Positions 15,481 to 24,393 of a DNA stretch of 64,000 nt are shown one piece after another. The notes beneath the pieces were generated by a model. That model was not told the DNA's origin and searched no databases. It saw only the letters and a list, made by a program, of their open reading frames with translations. A program made the position numbers and the translations under genes. Positions within the stretch are counted from its first letter, which is position 1, and each line of letters starts with the position of its first letter. The DNA comes from Arcobacter sp. (GTDB lineage Bacteria; Campylobacterota; Campylobacteria; Campylobacterales; Arcobacteraceae): NCBI GenBank assembly GCA_002869565.1, contig PKUJ01000023.1, positions 96,052-160,051 of the forward strand, in the 5' to 3' direction.

Positions 15481-15508
15481 CCTTTAAATTGGATTCCCAA
15501 TTTAAAGG
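15481..15508 (-). promoter_or_regulatory. Hairpin covering the ribosome-binding site of the ArsC-like gene
   Basis: A perfect 12-bp stem (15481-15492 with 15497-15508) and 4-base loop. On the minus-strand transcript the 3' arm ends in AAAGG, which is the Shine-Dalgarno core 7 bases before the ATG at 15473. The hairpin would hide the ribosome-binding site when folded. Confidence 0.5.
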
Positions 15509-15575
15509 GAACCATTTCATATGAACTTCTTTTATCAATGGAAATGAATTCCATTTAAAGAAGAAAACTCTAAAG

Positions 15576-15593
15576 AGAACAACGAGTTGTTCT
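15576..15593 (-). terminator. Terminator-like hairpin downstream of the GH57 amylase gene
   Basis: AGAACAAC (15576-15583) pairs with GTTGTTCT (15586-15593). On the minus strand it comes 10 bases after the stop of the GH57 gene and is followed by a T-rich stretch (TTTTCTTCTTT). It separates that gene from the ArsC-like gene. Confidence 0.55.
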
Positions 15594-15603
15594 TAGGCTT
15601 AAT

Positions 15604-17613
15604 CTATTCGATTGTAATACTATATTTTAAATCAAGTTGAGTGCTATATTCCTTAGCAAAACCTAAAGCTATTCCTTGAGTCGTATAATCAACTCCCGCC
15701 TCACTTTGACTTACGCTTTTTACAGGGTATATATACATATCAACGCATTGGTCAAAATGAAAGTTAATAGTCTTATTTAGTGAAGGGTCTAAAATAGTAA
15801 GCTGCGAATTCTCAAAATATAGTGTGTCTTCAATATTATGTCCATTTACAGTTAATACTTTATAATCTTCAAAATGAAAATTCCATTCTAAAAGATATTT
15901 TAGTGTTGCACTCTCTTCACTTTTAAGACTAATTTGTGATTCTATTTTATTATTTTTAAATGTGAATTGTTTTGATAGTGTTGTATCTTTTTTATCATTT
16001 TTATAAATTCCACCATCTCGTTTTAAACTTATACTATCTTTAGTATTATTTATAACTTGAAATTGTTGATTAGCAAAATCACCATACTCTTTAAAAGTAC
16101 AAGATTTAAAACTCTCTTTGTCTAAATCAGAAGAACAAATATGGTCAATTGCAGATTTTTTTAGATACCAATCTTGGAAAAGTTCTATGTCTTCATTTGT
16201 TGAAAGTAGATTATCATGAATAGTAGCTATTTCATCTTTGTCCTCTACTTTAATTATTTTTACTGTTTCATCAACTTTTTCAACTTTTTGGATTTTATCG
16301 TGGTAAGTTTCATGGTATCTTGTAAGAGTATTTTGAAGATTAAAACATTTATCTCTTAAATCTAGTTCTACAATTTGACCGCCTAATTTAGGGTCTATAA
16401 TAGTGATTAAATTTGGTGTATAGATTTTATATTCTTCATGGGAATCCATATCTATATCGTATATCTTACATTGAGCTTCCATAGATAAAAGATTTTCACA
16501 ATTTATGATATATCTATAGGCATTGTCTCTTAGGTTTGGAAGATATATTCCTCCAAAAACTCCATGCCAAAGTACATCATTACATTGGGTTCTAAAAAGA
16601 GAATCTTTAAAAGCTTCACTTTGATTTTGTGTTCTTGATAGCTCTAAACTTCTTTTATGAATCCAGTTACTTTCATTGTATTTTATAAAAAAGTTTTTCC
16701 AGATACCACCTCTGATTAAATGCTCTTTATCCATATTATTGTGAATTAATTCTAAATAATCATTTGCAATACTTGGTAAGGTTGACCATTCTCCCATCTC
16801 ATGGTATGAAACTGTTGGAAGATATGATAGAGAAATTGCATTGTTTTTATCATAGAAATCTGTAAATGTACTTACATTAATATTTTCATCTGCTAAACAA
16901 GATTCAAAAAAGTTTTTCAACCACTCTTGTTCATAAACTTTTTCATAAGTTTTTGGCCAAACACCAAATTTCTCTCCATCATCAAAGATAATTGCTGCAT
17001 TTTCACCTTCATAACTTGCATAAGAGTTTAAGGTTTTCATTGTATTTTCAATTGAAGCAAAAGGAATAATATATCTTAAATCTTTATTTATTGGAAATAG
17101 TGAAATTTGGTTATTACTATTTTCAGTTATAAAGTATCCTTTTAATTTATCTTTGTTGAAACCTGAGGAAATTAAGTGATAATCATCAACAATAACATAG
17201 TCAACATCACACTCTTTTAAATCATCAATAATGGAATCATCCCAGATTCTTTCTGTAAGCCAAAGACCTCTTGGTTTTTGATTGAAATGTTCTTTAATAA
17301 AATCAGAAAGCATATTAATTTGTTTGACTCTATCCACACTAGCAATTGAAGCCAAAATTGGTTCGTAATAACCACCTGTGAAAAATTCAATTTGAGGGGA
17401 TAACTCTTTAATCAAGTTAAATAGTTTTGGATCATTTTTTAAAATAAATTCAAAAAGCCAGCCACTAAAGTGTACTGAACATTTAAAATCAGGGTAAAGT
17501 TTTAAAATCTCAAAAAAAGGTCTATACGATTTTTCAATGATTTCATAGATAACTCTATCAAAGTTATCAACAGGTTGATGGCAGTGTATACCAAATAGAA
17601 GATTGGTTTTCAT
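15604..17613 (-). CDS. GH57 alpha-amylase / 4-alpha-glucanotransferase
   Basis: A 669-residue glycoside hydrolase family 57 enzyme with a C-terminal DUF1926-type beta domain, the same layout and length as Thermococcus 4-alpha-glucanotransferase. GH57 regions in order: HCHQPVDNF (12), GGYYEP (81), WLTERIWDD with nucleophile Glu121, FDDGEKFGVW with acid/base Asp213, and SYHEMGEW. It would shorten or disproportionate alpha-1,4-glucans in the cytoplasm; no signal peptide is present. It is divergent from gap and the rest of the polyglucan operon and shares their intergenic region, so joint control is likely. Amylase versus transferase cannot be decided from sequence. Confidence 0.88.
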   Translation of the reverse strand: MKTNLLFGIHCHQPVDNFDRVIYEIIEKSYRPFFEILKLYPDFKCSVHFSGWLFEFILKNDPKLFNLIKELSPQIEFFTGGYYEPILASIASVDRVKQINMLSDFIKEHFNQKPRGLWLTERIWDDSIIDDLKECDVDYVIVDDYHLISSGFNKDKLKGYFITENSNNQISLFPINKDLRYIIPFASIENTMKTLNSYASYEGENAAIIFDDGEKFGVWPKTYEKVYEQEWLKNFFESCLADENINVSTFTDFYDKNNAISLSYLPTVSYHEMGEWSTLPSIANDYLELIHNNMDKEHLIRGGIWKNFFIKYNESNWIHKRSLELSRTQNQSEAFKDSLFRTQCNDVLWHGVFGGIYLPNLRDNAYRYIINCENLLSMEAQCKIYDIDMDSHEEYKIYTPNLITIIDPKLGGQIVELDLRDKCFNLQNTLTRYHETYHDKIQKVEKVDETVKIIKVEDKDEIATIHDNLLSTNEDIELFQDWYLKKSAIDHICSSDLDKESFKSCTFKEYGDFANQQFQVINNTKDSISLKRDGGIYKNDKKDTTLSKQFTFKNNKIESQISLKSEESATLKYLLEWNFHFEDYKVLTVNGHNIEDTLYFENSQLTILDPSLNKTINFHFDQCVDMYIYPVKSVSQSEAGVDYTTQGIALGFAKEYSTQLDLKYSITIE

Positions 17614-17751
17614 AGATTTCCTTCAATTTAATGAAATTTGCACATTGGTTTATGTTTCTTTTTCATTTTACTTAAATATAATAGTATCAGATATTTACAA
17701 ATTGGTTACATTTTAATCTTTTGAAATTATAATGTAATTGTTTTTGTGTAT

Positions 17752-17757
17752 TATAAT
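17752..17757 (+). promoter_or_regulatory. Candidate -10 element of the polyglucan operon
   Basis: TATAAT lies 24 bases before the gap ATG at 17782, in an AT-rich region without a clear -35 box. An upstream GGTTACA-type sequence at 17704-17710 resembles half of a palindrome at 30126-30143, hinting at a shared regulator, but this is weak. Confidence 0.4.
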
Positions 17758-17781
17758 ATTAAATTATTAAAGGAAGACACT

Positions 17782-18777
17782 ATGGCATTAAAAGTAGCAA
17801 TAAATGGGACAGGAAGAATAGGTTTAATAGCAGCGAAGATAGTTGCGCAAAGAAGTGATTTAGAATTAGTAGCATTAAACTCAACTTGTGATTTAGAGAT
17901 GTTAATTTATTTATTAAAATATGATTCAGTGCATATGGGTGTGGCAGCAGAGATAATTGATGATGAAAACATTAGTATCAATGGTTGTAAAGTAAGAGTA
18001 TTCTCTGATAGAGATCCAAATAATATTGATTTTGGTGGATGTGGAGCAAAAGTAGTTATAGAATGTACGGGTGCATTTTTAACAACTGAGAAATGTCAAT
18101 CATATTTAAAAAATGGTGTTGAAAAAGTAGTTATGTCTGCACCTGCAAAAGATGATACACCAACTTATGTATTAAATATTAATACTGATGAATATAAAGG
18201 TGAAGCAATTATTTCAAATGCTTCTTGTACAACTAACTGTTTAGCACCAATTTGTAAAGTATTAGATGATAACTTTGGAATTGAAAATGGTCTAATGACT
18301 ACTATTCACTCATATACAAATGATCAAAATATTTTAGATGGTAAACATGCAAAAGATACAAGAAGAGCGAGAGCTGCAGCTGTTAATATGATTCCTACAA
18401 CAACTGGTGCTGCAAAAGCTATTGCTTTAGTTATGCCTCAATTAAAAGGTAAATTAAACGGTTATGCAATGAGAGTTCCTACTGTAGATGTTTCTGTTGT
18501 AGATTTAACAGTTAATTTAACTAAAGAAGTTACAAAAGAAGATGTAAATAAAGCTATGGAATTAGCAAGTACTTCTGCTTTTGATGGTTTAATTGAAATT
18601 GATACAGATAAAAGAGTTTCAAGTGATTTTATAGGAAGTTCTTACTCTTCAACATTTGTTCCTGATATGACTTGCGTAATTGAAGGTAAAACTGTAAAAG
18701 TTTTAGCTTGGTATGATAATGAGTGGGGATATACAAGTAGATTAGTTGATATGACACTATTTGTTGGACAATATTAA
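17782..18777 (+). CDS. gap: Glyceraldehyde-3-phosphate dehydrogenase
   Basis: A 331-residue phosphorylating GAPDH. The Rossmann loop is INGTGRIG, the catalytic Cys is in SNASCTTNCLAP, the partner His is in THSYTNDQ, and the phosphate-binding RRARAAA and WYDNEWGYTSR segments are present. In the coenzyme loop the usual Val-Asn-Asp is Leu-Asn-Ser, so the Asp that selects NAD over NADP is missing; dual or NADP specificity is possible. I start at 17782 (AAAGGA upstream) rather than at the TTG 12 codons earlier. It heads a long run of carbohydrate genes, 25 bases before pfkA. Confidence 0.92.
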   Translation: MALKVAINGTGRIGLIAAKIVAQRSDLELVALNSTCDLEMLIYLLKYDSVHMGVAAEIIDDENISINGCKVRVFSDRDPNNIDFGGCGAKVVIECTGAFLTTEKCQSYLKNGVEKVVMSAPAKDDTPTYVLNINTDEYKGEAIISNASCTTNCLAPICKVLDDNFGIENGLMTTIHSYTNDQNILDGKHAKDTRRARAAAVNMIPTTTGAAKAIALVMPQLKGKLNGYAMRVPTVDVSVVDLTVNLTKEVTKEDVNKAMELASTSAFDGLIEIDTDKRVSSDFIGSSYSSTFVPDMTCVIEGKTVKVLAWYDNEWGYTSRLVDMTLFVGQY

Positions 18778-18802
18778 AATTAATTACAAAGGGTAACTTC
18801 TT

Positions 18803-19780
18803 ATGGCAATAGCTATTATGACTTCAGGTGGAGATTGTGCAGGTATGAATCCTGCAATCAAGCAGTTTGTTGATTATTGTTTTAACAAAAAAATTAGACC
18901 TTATCTAATCTATGATGGATTAGAAGGTTTAATTGATGGAGATATAAAAGAAGCAACTCATGATGATGTAACTGGAATCATGCATGAAGGTGGAACAAAA
19001 ATTAGATCTTCAAGATCTAAACGATTTTTTGAATATGAATATAGAAAAATTGCATATGAAAATCTTCAAAGTCATGGAATCGACAAAATTGTTATACTTG
19101 GTGGTGATGGTTCTTTTAGAGCTTTAAATCAATTTCATCAAGATTTTGGAGTTAAGTTTGTAGGAGTACCTGCCACTATTGATAATGATATTTTTGGGAC
19201 GGAATATTGTTTGGGTGTAGATACTGCTTTAAATGTTATAAGACAAGCAACTGATGCAGTAAGAGATACTTCTTCCTCATTTAGAAGAGCTTGTGTTATT
19301 GAAACTATGGGACGAGATTGTGGATATTTAGCATTAGTTTCTGCTATTACTTGTGGTGCAGAAGTTTGTATTGTTCCTGAACTTGAATATGATTTGGATG
19401 TTATTGGAAAAAGACTTAAATCAGAACTTGCAGATGGCAGAAAATATATAGTTTGTATTGTTGCAGAAGGTTGTGCAGAAGATAAGTGTACAAGCACTAA
19501 TCAACTAGTTCAATGGCTTGAAAAAGATATTGGAATTGAAACACGAGCAACAATTTTAGGACATGTTCAAAGAGGTGGAAACCCTACTGTTTATGATAGA
19601 CTAATGGCAGCAGAATTTGTAACACACGCTGTAGACAAACTTTTAAAAAATGAAAAAACCACAGATGTAGTTGTTTATAACAAAAGTGAATTTCAATTTG
19701 TATCAATAGAGTATGTAAATTCACAAAAATATAAGATAAGAGAAGATTTGTTGGAGTTAGCAAGAAGATTAGTTAACTAA
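18803..19780 (+). CDS. pfkA: 6-phosphofructokinase
   Basis: A 325-residue PfkA-type kinase that commits fructose-6-phosphate to glycolysis. Motifs: the ATP loop TSGGDCAGMN, GGDGSFRA, and PATIDNDI with the catalytic Asp; MGRDCGYLA and HVQRGG form the sugar-phosphate and effector sites. GGDG with Gly next to Ser points to ATP rather than pyrophosphate as donor, while the residue before TIDND is Ala instead of the ATP-type Gly. Many Campylobacterota lack PFK, so its presence beside glycogen genes is meaningful: stored glucan can enter glycolysis. Preceded by AAGGG; downstream of gap. Confidence 0.93.
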   Translation: MAIAIMTSGGDCAGMNPAIKQFVDYCFNKKIRPYLIYDGLEGLIDGDIKEATHDDVTGIMHEGGTKIRSSRSKRFFEYEYRKIAYENLQSHGIDKIVILGGDGSFRALNQFHQDFGVKFVGVPATIDNDIFGTEYCLGVDTALNVIRQATDAVRDTSSSFRRACVIETMGRDCGYLALVSAITCGAEVCIVPELEYDLDVIGKRLKSELADGRKYIVCIVAEGCAEDKCTSTNQLVQWLEKDIGIETRATILGHVQRGGNPTVYDRLMAAEFVTHAVDKLLKNEKTTDVVVYNKSEFQFVSIEYVNSQKYKIREDLLELARRLVN

Positions 19781-19826
19781 GATACTATATACTAAAAGAA
19801 TATATTTAATTACGAAAGGTTACGAG

Positions 19827-22310
19827 ATGAAAGCAATTGTACTAGCTGGAGGATTTGGAACAAGAATTCAACCATTGACGAATTCGGTTCCTAAACCTAT
19901 GCTTCCAATATTAAATAGACCAATGATGGAACACATTATTTTAAAACTTAGAGATGAACTAGGTATCACAGATATTGGTATTTTGTTATATTTTAAGCCA
20001 GAAATTATCAAAGAACATTTTAAAGATGGTTCAGATTTAGGTATAAATATTACATATTTTCAACCAGATGATGATTATGGTACAGCTGGAGCTGTTGCTT
20101 TTGCAAGAGAGTTTTTAGATGAAACTTTTATTATAGTAAGTGGAGATTTAGTTACAAATTTTGATTTTAAAAAGATTAAAAAATTCCATGAAAAGAAAAA
20201 ATCGCAATTGACAATTACTTTAACCCCTGTTGAAGACCCATTACAATTTGGTGTAGTTATTGCAAATAAAGAAGATAGAATTGAAAGATTCTTAGAAAAA
20301 CCAAGTTGGGGAGAAGTATTTAGTGATACTATTAATACAGGAATCTATGTAATAGAGCCACAAATATTAGATCATATTCCTTTTAAAGAAAATTTTGATT
20401 TTGCAAAAGATTTATTTCCTGCCTTAATGAAACAAGATATAGCTTTATGGGGATGTCCTATTGAAGGATATTGGAGAGACGTAGGTAATCCTGAAAGTTA
20501 TCGAGATGTGTACAAAGACATATTTAACGGTGAAATAGTTCTTCCTTACAAGGGTGAGAAAAAAGAAGTTGATAATGGTGTTATTTATTATGAAGCTGGA
20601 GTAGAAATAGATGATAAAATTAGAGTTGAAGGTACAGTACTTTTAGGAAAAAATGTAACAATCTCTGAAGGTGTGACTTTAAAAGATTGTGTAATTGGAG
20701 ATAATTCAAAAGTTAAAAAACATGCAGAGATACTTAATACTGTACTTTGGGAAAATGTTTCAGTTGGAACAAAAACAAAATTAAACAATTCTGTAATTTG
20801 TAATGATAATGTTATTAAAGATGAAGTAAAAGCACCATTTGGTGTAATCATGGCTGAAAAATGTTTAGTAAATAAAAAAGTATCTTTTGAAAAAGATATT
20901 ATTATGTGGCCTGATAAAGTTGTAGAAGCATCTTCTGTTGTAAGTACAAATATCATTTGGGGTAACAAATATAAATCATCTATTTTTGAAGATGGTGCAG
21001 TAATTGGTAGAACAAATATTGAGTTATCTTGTCAAATGGCAACGAAACTTGCAGAAGCATTTGGTTCAATTTTACCAGAGGGATCTTATATTTATATTTC
21101 AAGAGATTATCACAATACAACGTTTATGTTAAAAAGAGCATTTGTAAGTGGGATTTTATCAACGGGTGTAAATGTTGTTGATCCATACAATGTACCTTCA
21201 AATGTTATGAGACATGCTTTAAGTAAAAAAGATGAAATGGCTGCTGGTGTACACTTTAGACAGTCAGTATTTGATCCATCAGAAACAGAGATTATTTTTT
21301 ATACTAGTGAAGGCTTAGTTGTAGATACTAAAGTTTCTCAATCTATTGAAAGAATTTTCTTTAGGGAAAACTTTAGAAGAGTTCAATATACAGAAATTGG
21401 AACAATTAGTGAAGATAAAGACTTAAGTGATGAATATATTAAACAAATTCAAAATTCATTTGATAAAAAATTATTTGAAGGTTCTGAGTTAAAAGTTGCA
21501 ACAGATATTATGAATGGTTCAACATCTGATATTTATCCTACGATTATAAATGAACTAGGAATAGAAAATATAATTTTAAATGCCCATAAAAGTAATAAAA
21601 TTAAATCAAATGATGTTGTGAAAAATCAACAAAATATGAAAAATATTGTAAGGGCTATGAATCTTGATTGTGGTTTTTTAATTTATCCAAATGGTCATAA
21701 ACTTCAAGTTGTAGATGATGAAGGTGAATTAATCTATGATTATAAACTTCTTTTAGTTGTTTTATATTTACTTGATAGATTAACAGATAAAAAACTAAAA
21801 GTACTTCTTCCTGCTTGGGGACCTGATTTTATTACTTATGAAAATATTGATATTACAAGAGCAAAATTATCTAATTTTAAAGCAAAAGAGTTAGAAGAAT
21901 ATGATTTGATTGCAGATAGTGATGGTCATTTCTCTTTTAATGAATTTGGATTAAATAGAGATTCGATTTTTACAAGTTTTAAATTATTAGAACTTTTAGA
22001 AAAATCAGGAAAGAAATTATCTAAAATAATTAGAAGTATTCCAAATTTTTGTTACAGTGGTGAGAATATTCCTTGTCCTAGTTCTTTAAAAGGAAAAATG
22101 ATGAGAAAATTTCTTGAAGATGGTAAAGATAAAAAAACATCTTCTATTGATGGTGTGAAAATTTGGATAAATGAAGAAGAATGGGTATTAATGGTACCTG
22201 ATCAATATACTGAATTTTTAAATCTTTATGTTCAAGCAGGAGATGAAAAAAGTGCAGGAAAGATTTTTTATCAATATCAAGACAAAATAGAAAAGTGGAT
22301 CAGTGAATAA
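19827..22310 (+). CDS. NDP-sugar pyrophosphorylase fused to a phosphomutase-like domain
   Basis: An 827-residue fusion. Residues 1-230 are a nucleotidyltransferase with LAGGFGTRIQPLT and VPKPMLPI, like GDP-mannose or glucose-1-phosphate pyrophosphorylases. About 250-370 is a hexapeptide-repeat beta-helix. About 385-827 is a phosphomannomutase/phosphoglucomutase-like domain. The last has lost its chemistry: the TASHNP phosphoserine loop is replaced (around QSVFDPSE) and the metal loop DGDxDR reads DSDGHF, as in related mannose-1-phosphate guanylyltransferase fusions. In this operon it may supply the nucleotide-sugar for glycogen synthase in place of GlgC (inference); no separate glgC is present. 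Confidence 0.8.
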   Translation: MKAIVLAGGFGTRIQPLTNSVPKPMLPILNRPMMEHIILKLRDELGITDIGILLYFKPEIIKEHFKDGSDLGINITYFQPDDDYGTAGAVAFAREFLDETFIIVSGDLVTNFDFKKIKKFHEKKKSQLTITLTPVEDPLQFGVVIANKEDRIERFLEKPSWGEVFSDTINTGIYVIEPQILDHIPFKENFDFAKDLFPALMKQDIALWGCPIEGYWRDVGNPESYRDVYKDIFNGEIVLPYKGEKKEVDNGVIYYEAGVEIDDKIRVEGTVLLGKNVTISEGVTLKDCVIGDNSKVKKHAEILNTVLWENVSVGTKTKLNNSVICNDNVIKDEVKAPFGVIMAEKCLVNKKVSFEKDIIMWPDKVVEASSVVSTNIIWGNKYKSSIFEDGAVIGRTNIELSCQMATKLAEAFGSILPEGSYIYISRDYHNTTFMLKRAFVSGILSTGVNVVDPYNVPSNVMRHALSKKDEMAAGVHFRQSVFDPSETEIIFYTSEGLVVDTKVSQSIERIFFRENFRRVQYTEIGTISEDKDLSDEYIKQIQNSFDKKLFEGSELKVATDIMNGSTSDIYPTIINELGIENIILNAHKSNKIKSNDVVKNQQNMKNIVRAMNLDCGFLIYPNGHKLQVVDDEGELIYDYKLLLVVLYLLDRLTDKKLKVLLPAWGPDFITYENIDITRAKLSNFKAKELEEYDLIADSDGHFSFNEFGLNRDSIFTSFKLLELLEKSGKKLSKIIRSIPNFCYSGENIPCPSSLKGKMMRKFLEDGKDKKTSSIDGVKIWINEEEWVLMVPDQYTEFLNLYVQAGDEKSAGKIFYQYQDKIEKWISE

Positions 22311-24381
22311 AAAACTATATCTGTCATTTTTATGGCATATGCACCAACCTTACTATAAGGATGATTGTACAAATACGACATTAATGCCTTGGGTATTTTT
22401 GCATGCAATTAAAGATTATTATGACATTCCTTGGTATTTGGAGAAATTTCCAAATATCAAGGCTACTTTTAATTTAGTTCCTTCTTTGCTTGTTCAACTT
22501 CAAGATTATATTGAAGATAATGCAAATGACAAATTTATGAAAATTCTAAAAAAAGATGTTTATAGTTTAACAAATAAAGAAGAACTTTTTTTAAGTGAAT
22601 ATCTTTTTTTAGCTAATGAACAACATATGGTAAAACCATTAGAAAGATATCATGAGTTATTATTAAAATATAAATCTCAAAATCAATCTTTTGAGATATT
22701 CTCAAAAGAGGAACTTATTGAATTAGAAGTTTTATTCTTGTTAAGTTGGTGTGGTAATTATTTAAGACAGAATAATGAATTAGTCATTTTATTACTTAAT
22801 CAAGGCAGAACTTTTTCTCAAGAACAAAAGAATGAGTTAATTGAGGAATTATTTTTATTTTTAAATGAACTTATTCCATACTATAAAAAATTGCAAGATT
22901 CACAACAAATTGATATTTCAACAACTCCTTTTTATCATCCAATTTTACCACTTTTAATTGATAGACAAAGTGCAAAAGATGCAAAAAATGATGTTGTTTT
23001 ACCAAAATCAAGTGCACAGTATAAAGATTTTGCAGCTTTACAAGTAAAAACAGCAGTAGATTTTTTTGAAAAAACATTTGAAAAAAAACCAAAAGGTTTT
23101 TGGCCAAGTGAAGGAAGTGTAAGTCCTAAAACTATCTCTTTATTGGCTTCAAATAATGTTAAATGGGCTTGTAGTGATGAAGAGATACTTTTCAAAACAT
23201 TAAAAAATTCAAATAAAGAGCTTTTATATAAACCATATACACTTAAAACAGAAAATGGAAATGTAAATTTATTTTTTAGAGATAAATATTTAAGTGATTT
23301 GATCGGTTTTGCATATAGTAAAAAAAGTGCAAAAGAAGCAGCTTCTGATTTTGTATCACATTTGAAAAATATCTATTTGAATGCGCCAACTTCTCCAGTT
23401 GTACCTGTTATTCTTGATGGAGAAAATGCTTGGGAATTTTATCCAGATAATGCACAACCATTCTTTGAAGAGTTATATAAACTTCTTGATAAACAAGATT
23501 GGTGTGAGACAGTTTTATTTGATGATGTGCCTAATATTGAAGATTTAGAGTTTACTGAACTTAATACTTTAGCTAGTGGAAGTTGGATAAATGGTAACTT
23601 TGACATTTGGATTGGATGTGATGAAAAAAATAGAGCTTGGGAACTTTTAGATTTAACAAAAAATCGTTTTGATAAAGTACAAAATTCTCTTAGTGAAGAG
23701 ACTTTAGAAAAAGTCAAAAAAGAGTTTATGATTGCCCTTGGAAGCGATTGGTTTTGGTGGTATGGAGATGATCATTATACTGAACTTAATCATCAGTTTG
23801 ATGAGCAGTTTAGAGCACATCTTAAAAATGTATTTGAGTTAATGAACGAAGAAGTACCTACAGAAATTTTTGTACCCATAGTTAAAAAAGAGAAAATAAA
23901 TCAAATCAATATTTTGCAAAAAGATTTTATATCACCTGTAGTTGATGGGAATATGAGTAATTTTTTTGAGTGGCTAAATTGTGGAAGAATGGATATAAAA
24001 AAAGAGTTTAGTACTATGGACTCCTCAGCTTCAATTGTTGAGTATCTTTATTATGGTGTTGATAAGCAAAACAATTTATATTTATATTTAAAGGGTAACA
24101 AAGTACCAAATAAAGAGATTTTGGAACTTAGAATAACTCTTAATGATAAAATATTTATATTTGATATAAAAAAAGGAATAGGTACTGTTGAACAAAATGG
24201 TACTTATTTTGATTTAGCTTTTGGAAATGGAATTGAAATAAAGATTTATGATTTTAAATTAAAAAAAGTAAATTTTTCTTTTGAACTTTATGAAGATAAA
24301 AAGAAAATACAACGGTATCCACTTTATGATGAGACAGTTTTAGATTTTGAAAATCTATTTCTTAAAAGTTGGTATATATGA
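22303..24381 (+). CDS. GH57 glycoside hydrolase (alpha-amylase type)
   Basis: A 692-residue GH57 enzyme of a different subgroup from the one at 15604-17613. Region 1 is WHMHQPYY, region 3 is GFWPSEGSVSP with nucleophile Glu270, and region 4 is ILDGENAWEFY with the acid/base Asp (about 374). A helical domain follows, and a C-terminal beta-rich part (from about 530) resembles the domain seen in larger amylopullulanase-like members. No signal peptide, so cytoplasmic. It begins with GTG inside the stop region of the preceding gene (8-base overlap). Likely trims or debranches stored glucan; exact specificity is open. Confidence 0.82.
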   Translation: MNKKLYLSFLWHMHQPYYKDDCTNTTLMPWVFLHAIKDYYDIPWYLEKFPNIKATFNLVPSLLVQLQDYIEDNANDKFMKILKKDVYSLTNKEELFLSEYLFLANEQHMVKPLERYHELLLKYKSQNQSFEIFSKEELIELEVLFLLSWCGNYLRQNNELVILLLNQGRTFSQEQKNELIEELFLFLNELIPYYKKLQDSQQIDISTTPFYHPILPLLIDRQSAKDAKNDVVLPKSSAQYKDFAALQVKTAVDFFEKTFEKKPKGFWPSEGSVSPKTISLLASNNVKWACSDEEILFKTLKNSNKELLYKPYTLKTENGNVNLFFRDKYLSDLIGFAYSKKSAKEAASDFVSHLKNIYLNAPTSPVVPVILDGENAWEFYPDNAQPFFEELYKLLDKQDWCETVLFDDVPNIEDLEFTELNTLASGSWINGNFDIWIGCDEKNRAWELLDLTKNRFDKVQNSLSEETLEKVKKEFMIALGSDWFWWYGDDHYTELNHQFDEQFRAHLKNVFELMNEEVPTEIFVPIVKKEKINQINILQKDFISPVVDGNMSNFFEWLNCGRMDIKKEFSTMDSSASIVEYLYYGVDKQNNLYLYLKGNKVPNKEILELRITLNDKIFIFDIKKGIGTVEQNGTYFDLAFGNGIEIKIYDFKLKKVNFSFELYEDKKKIQRYPLYDETVLDFENLFLKSWYI

Positions 24382-24393
24382 TTAGGAGAAATT

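Noticed and set aside
15474..15554. 27-residue N-terminal extension of the ArsC-like protein
   Set aside because: No ribosome site precedes the upstream ATG, while AAAGGA fits the start at 15473 and the shorter protein matches family length.
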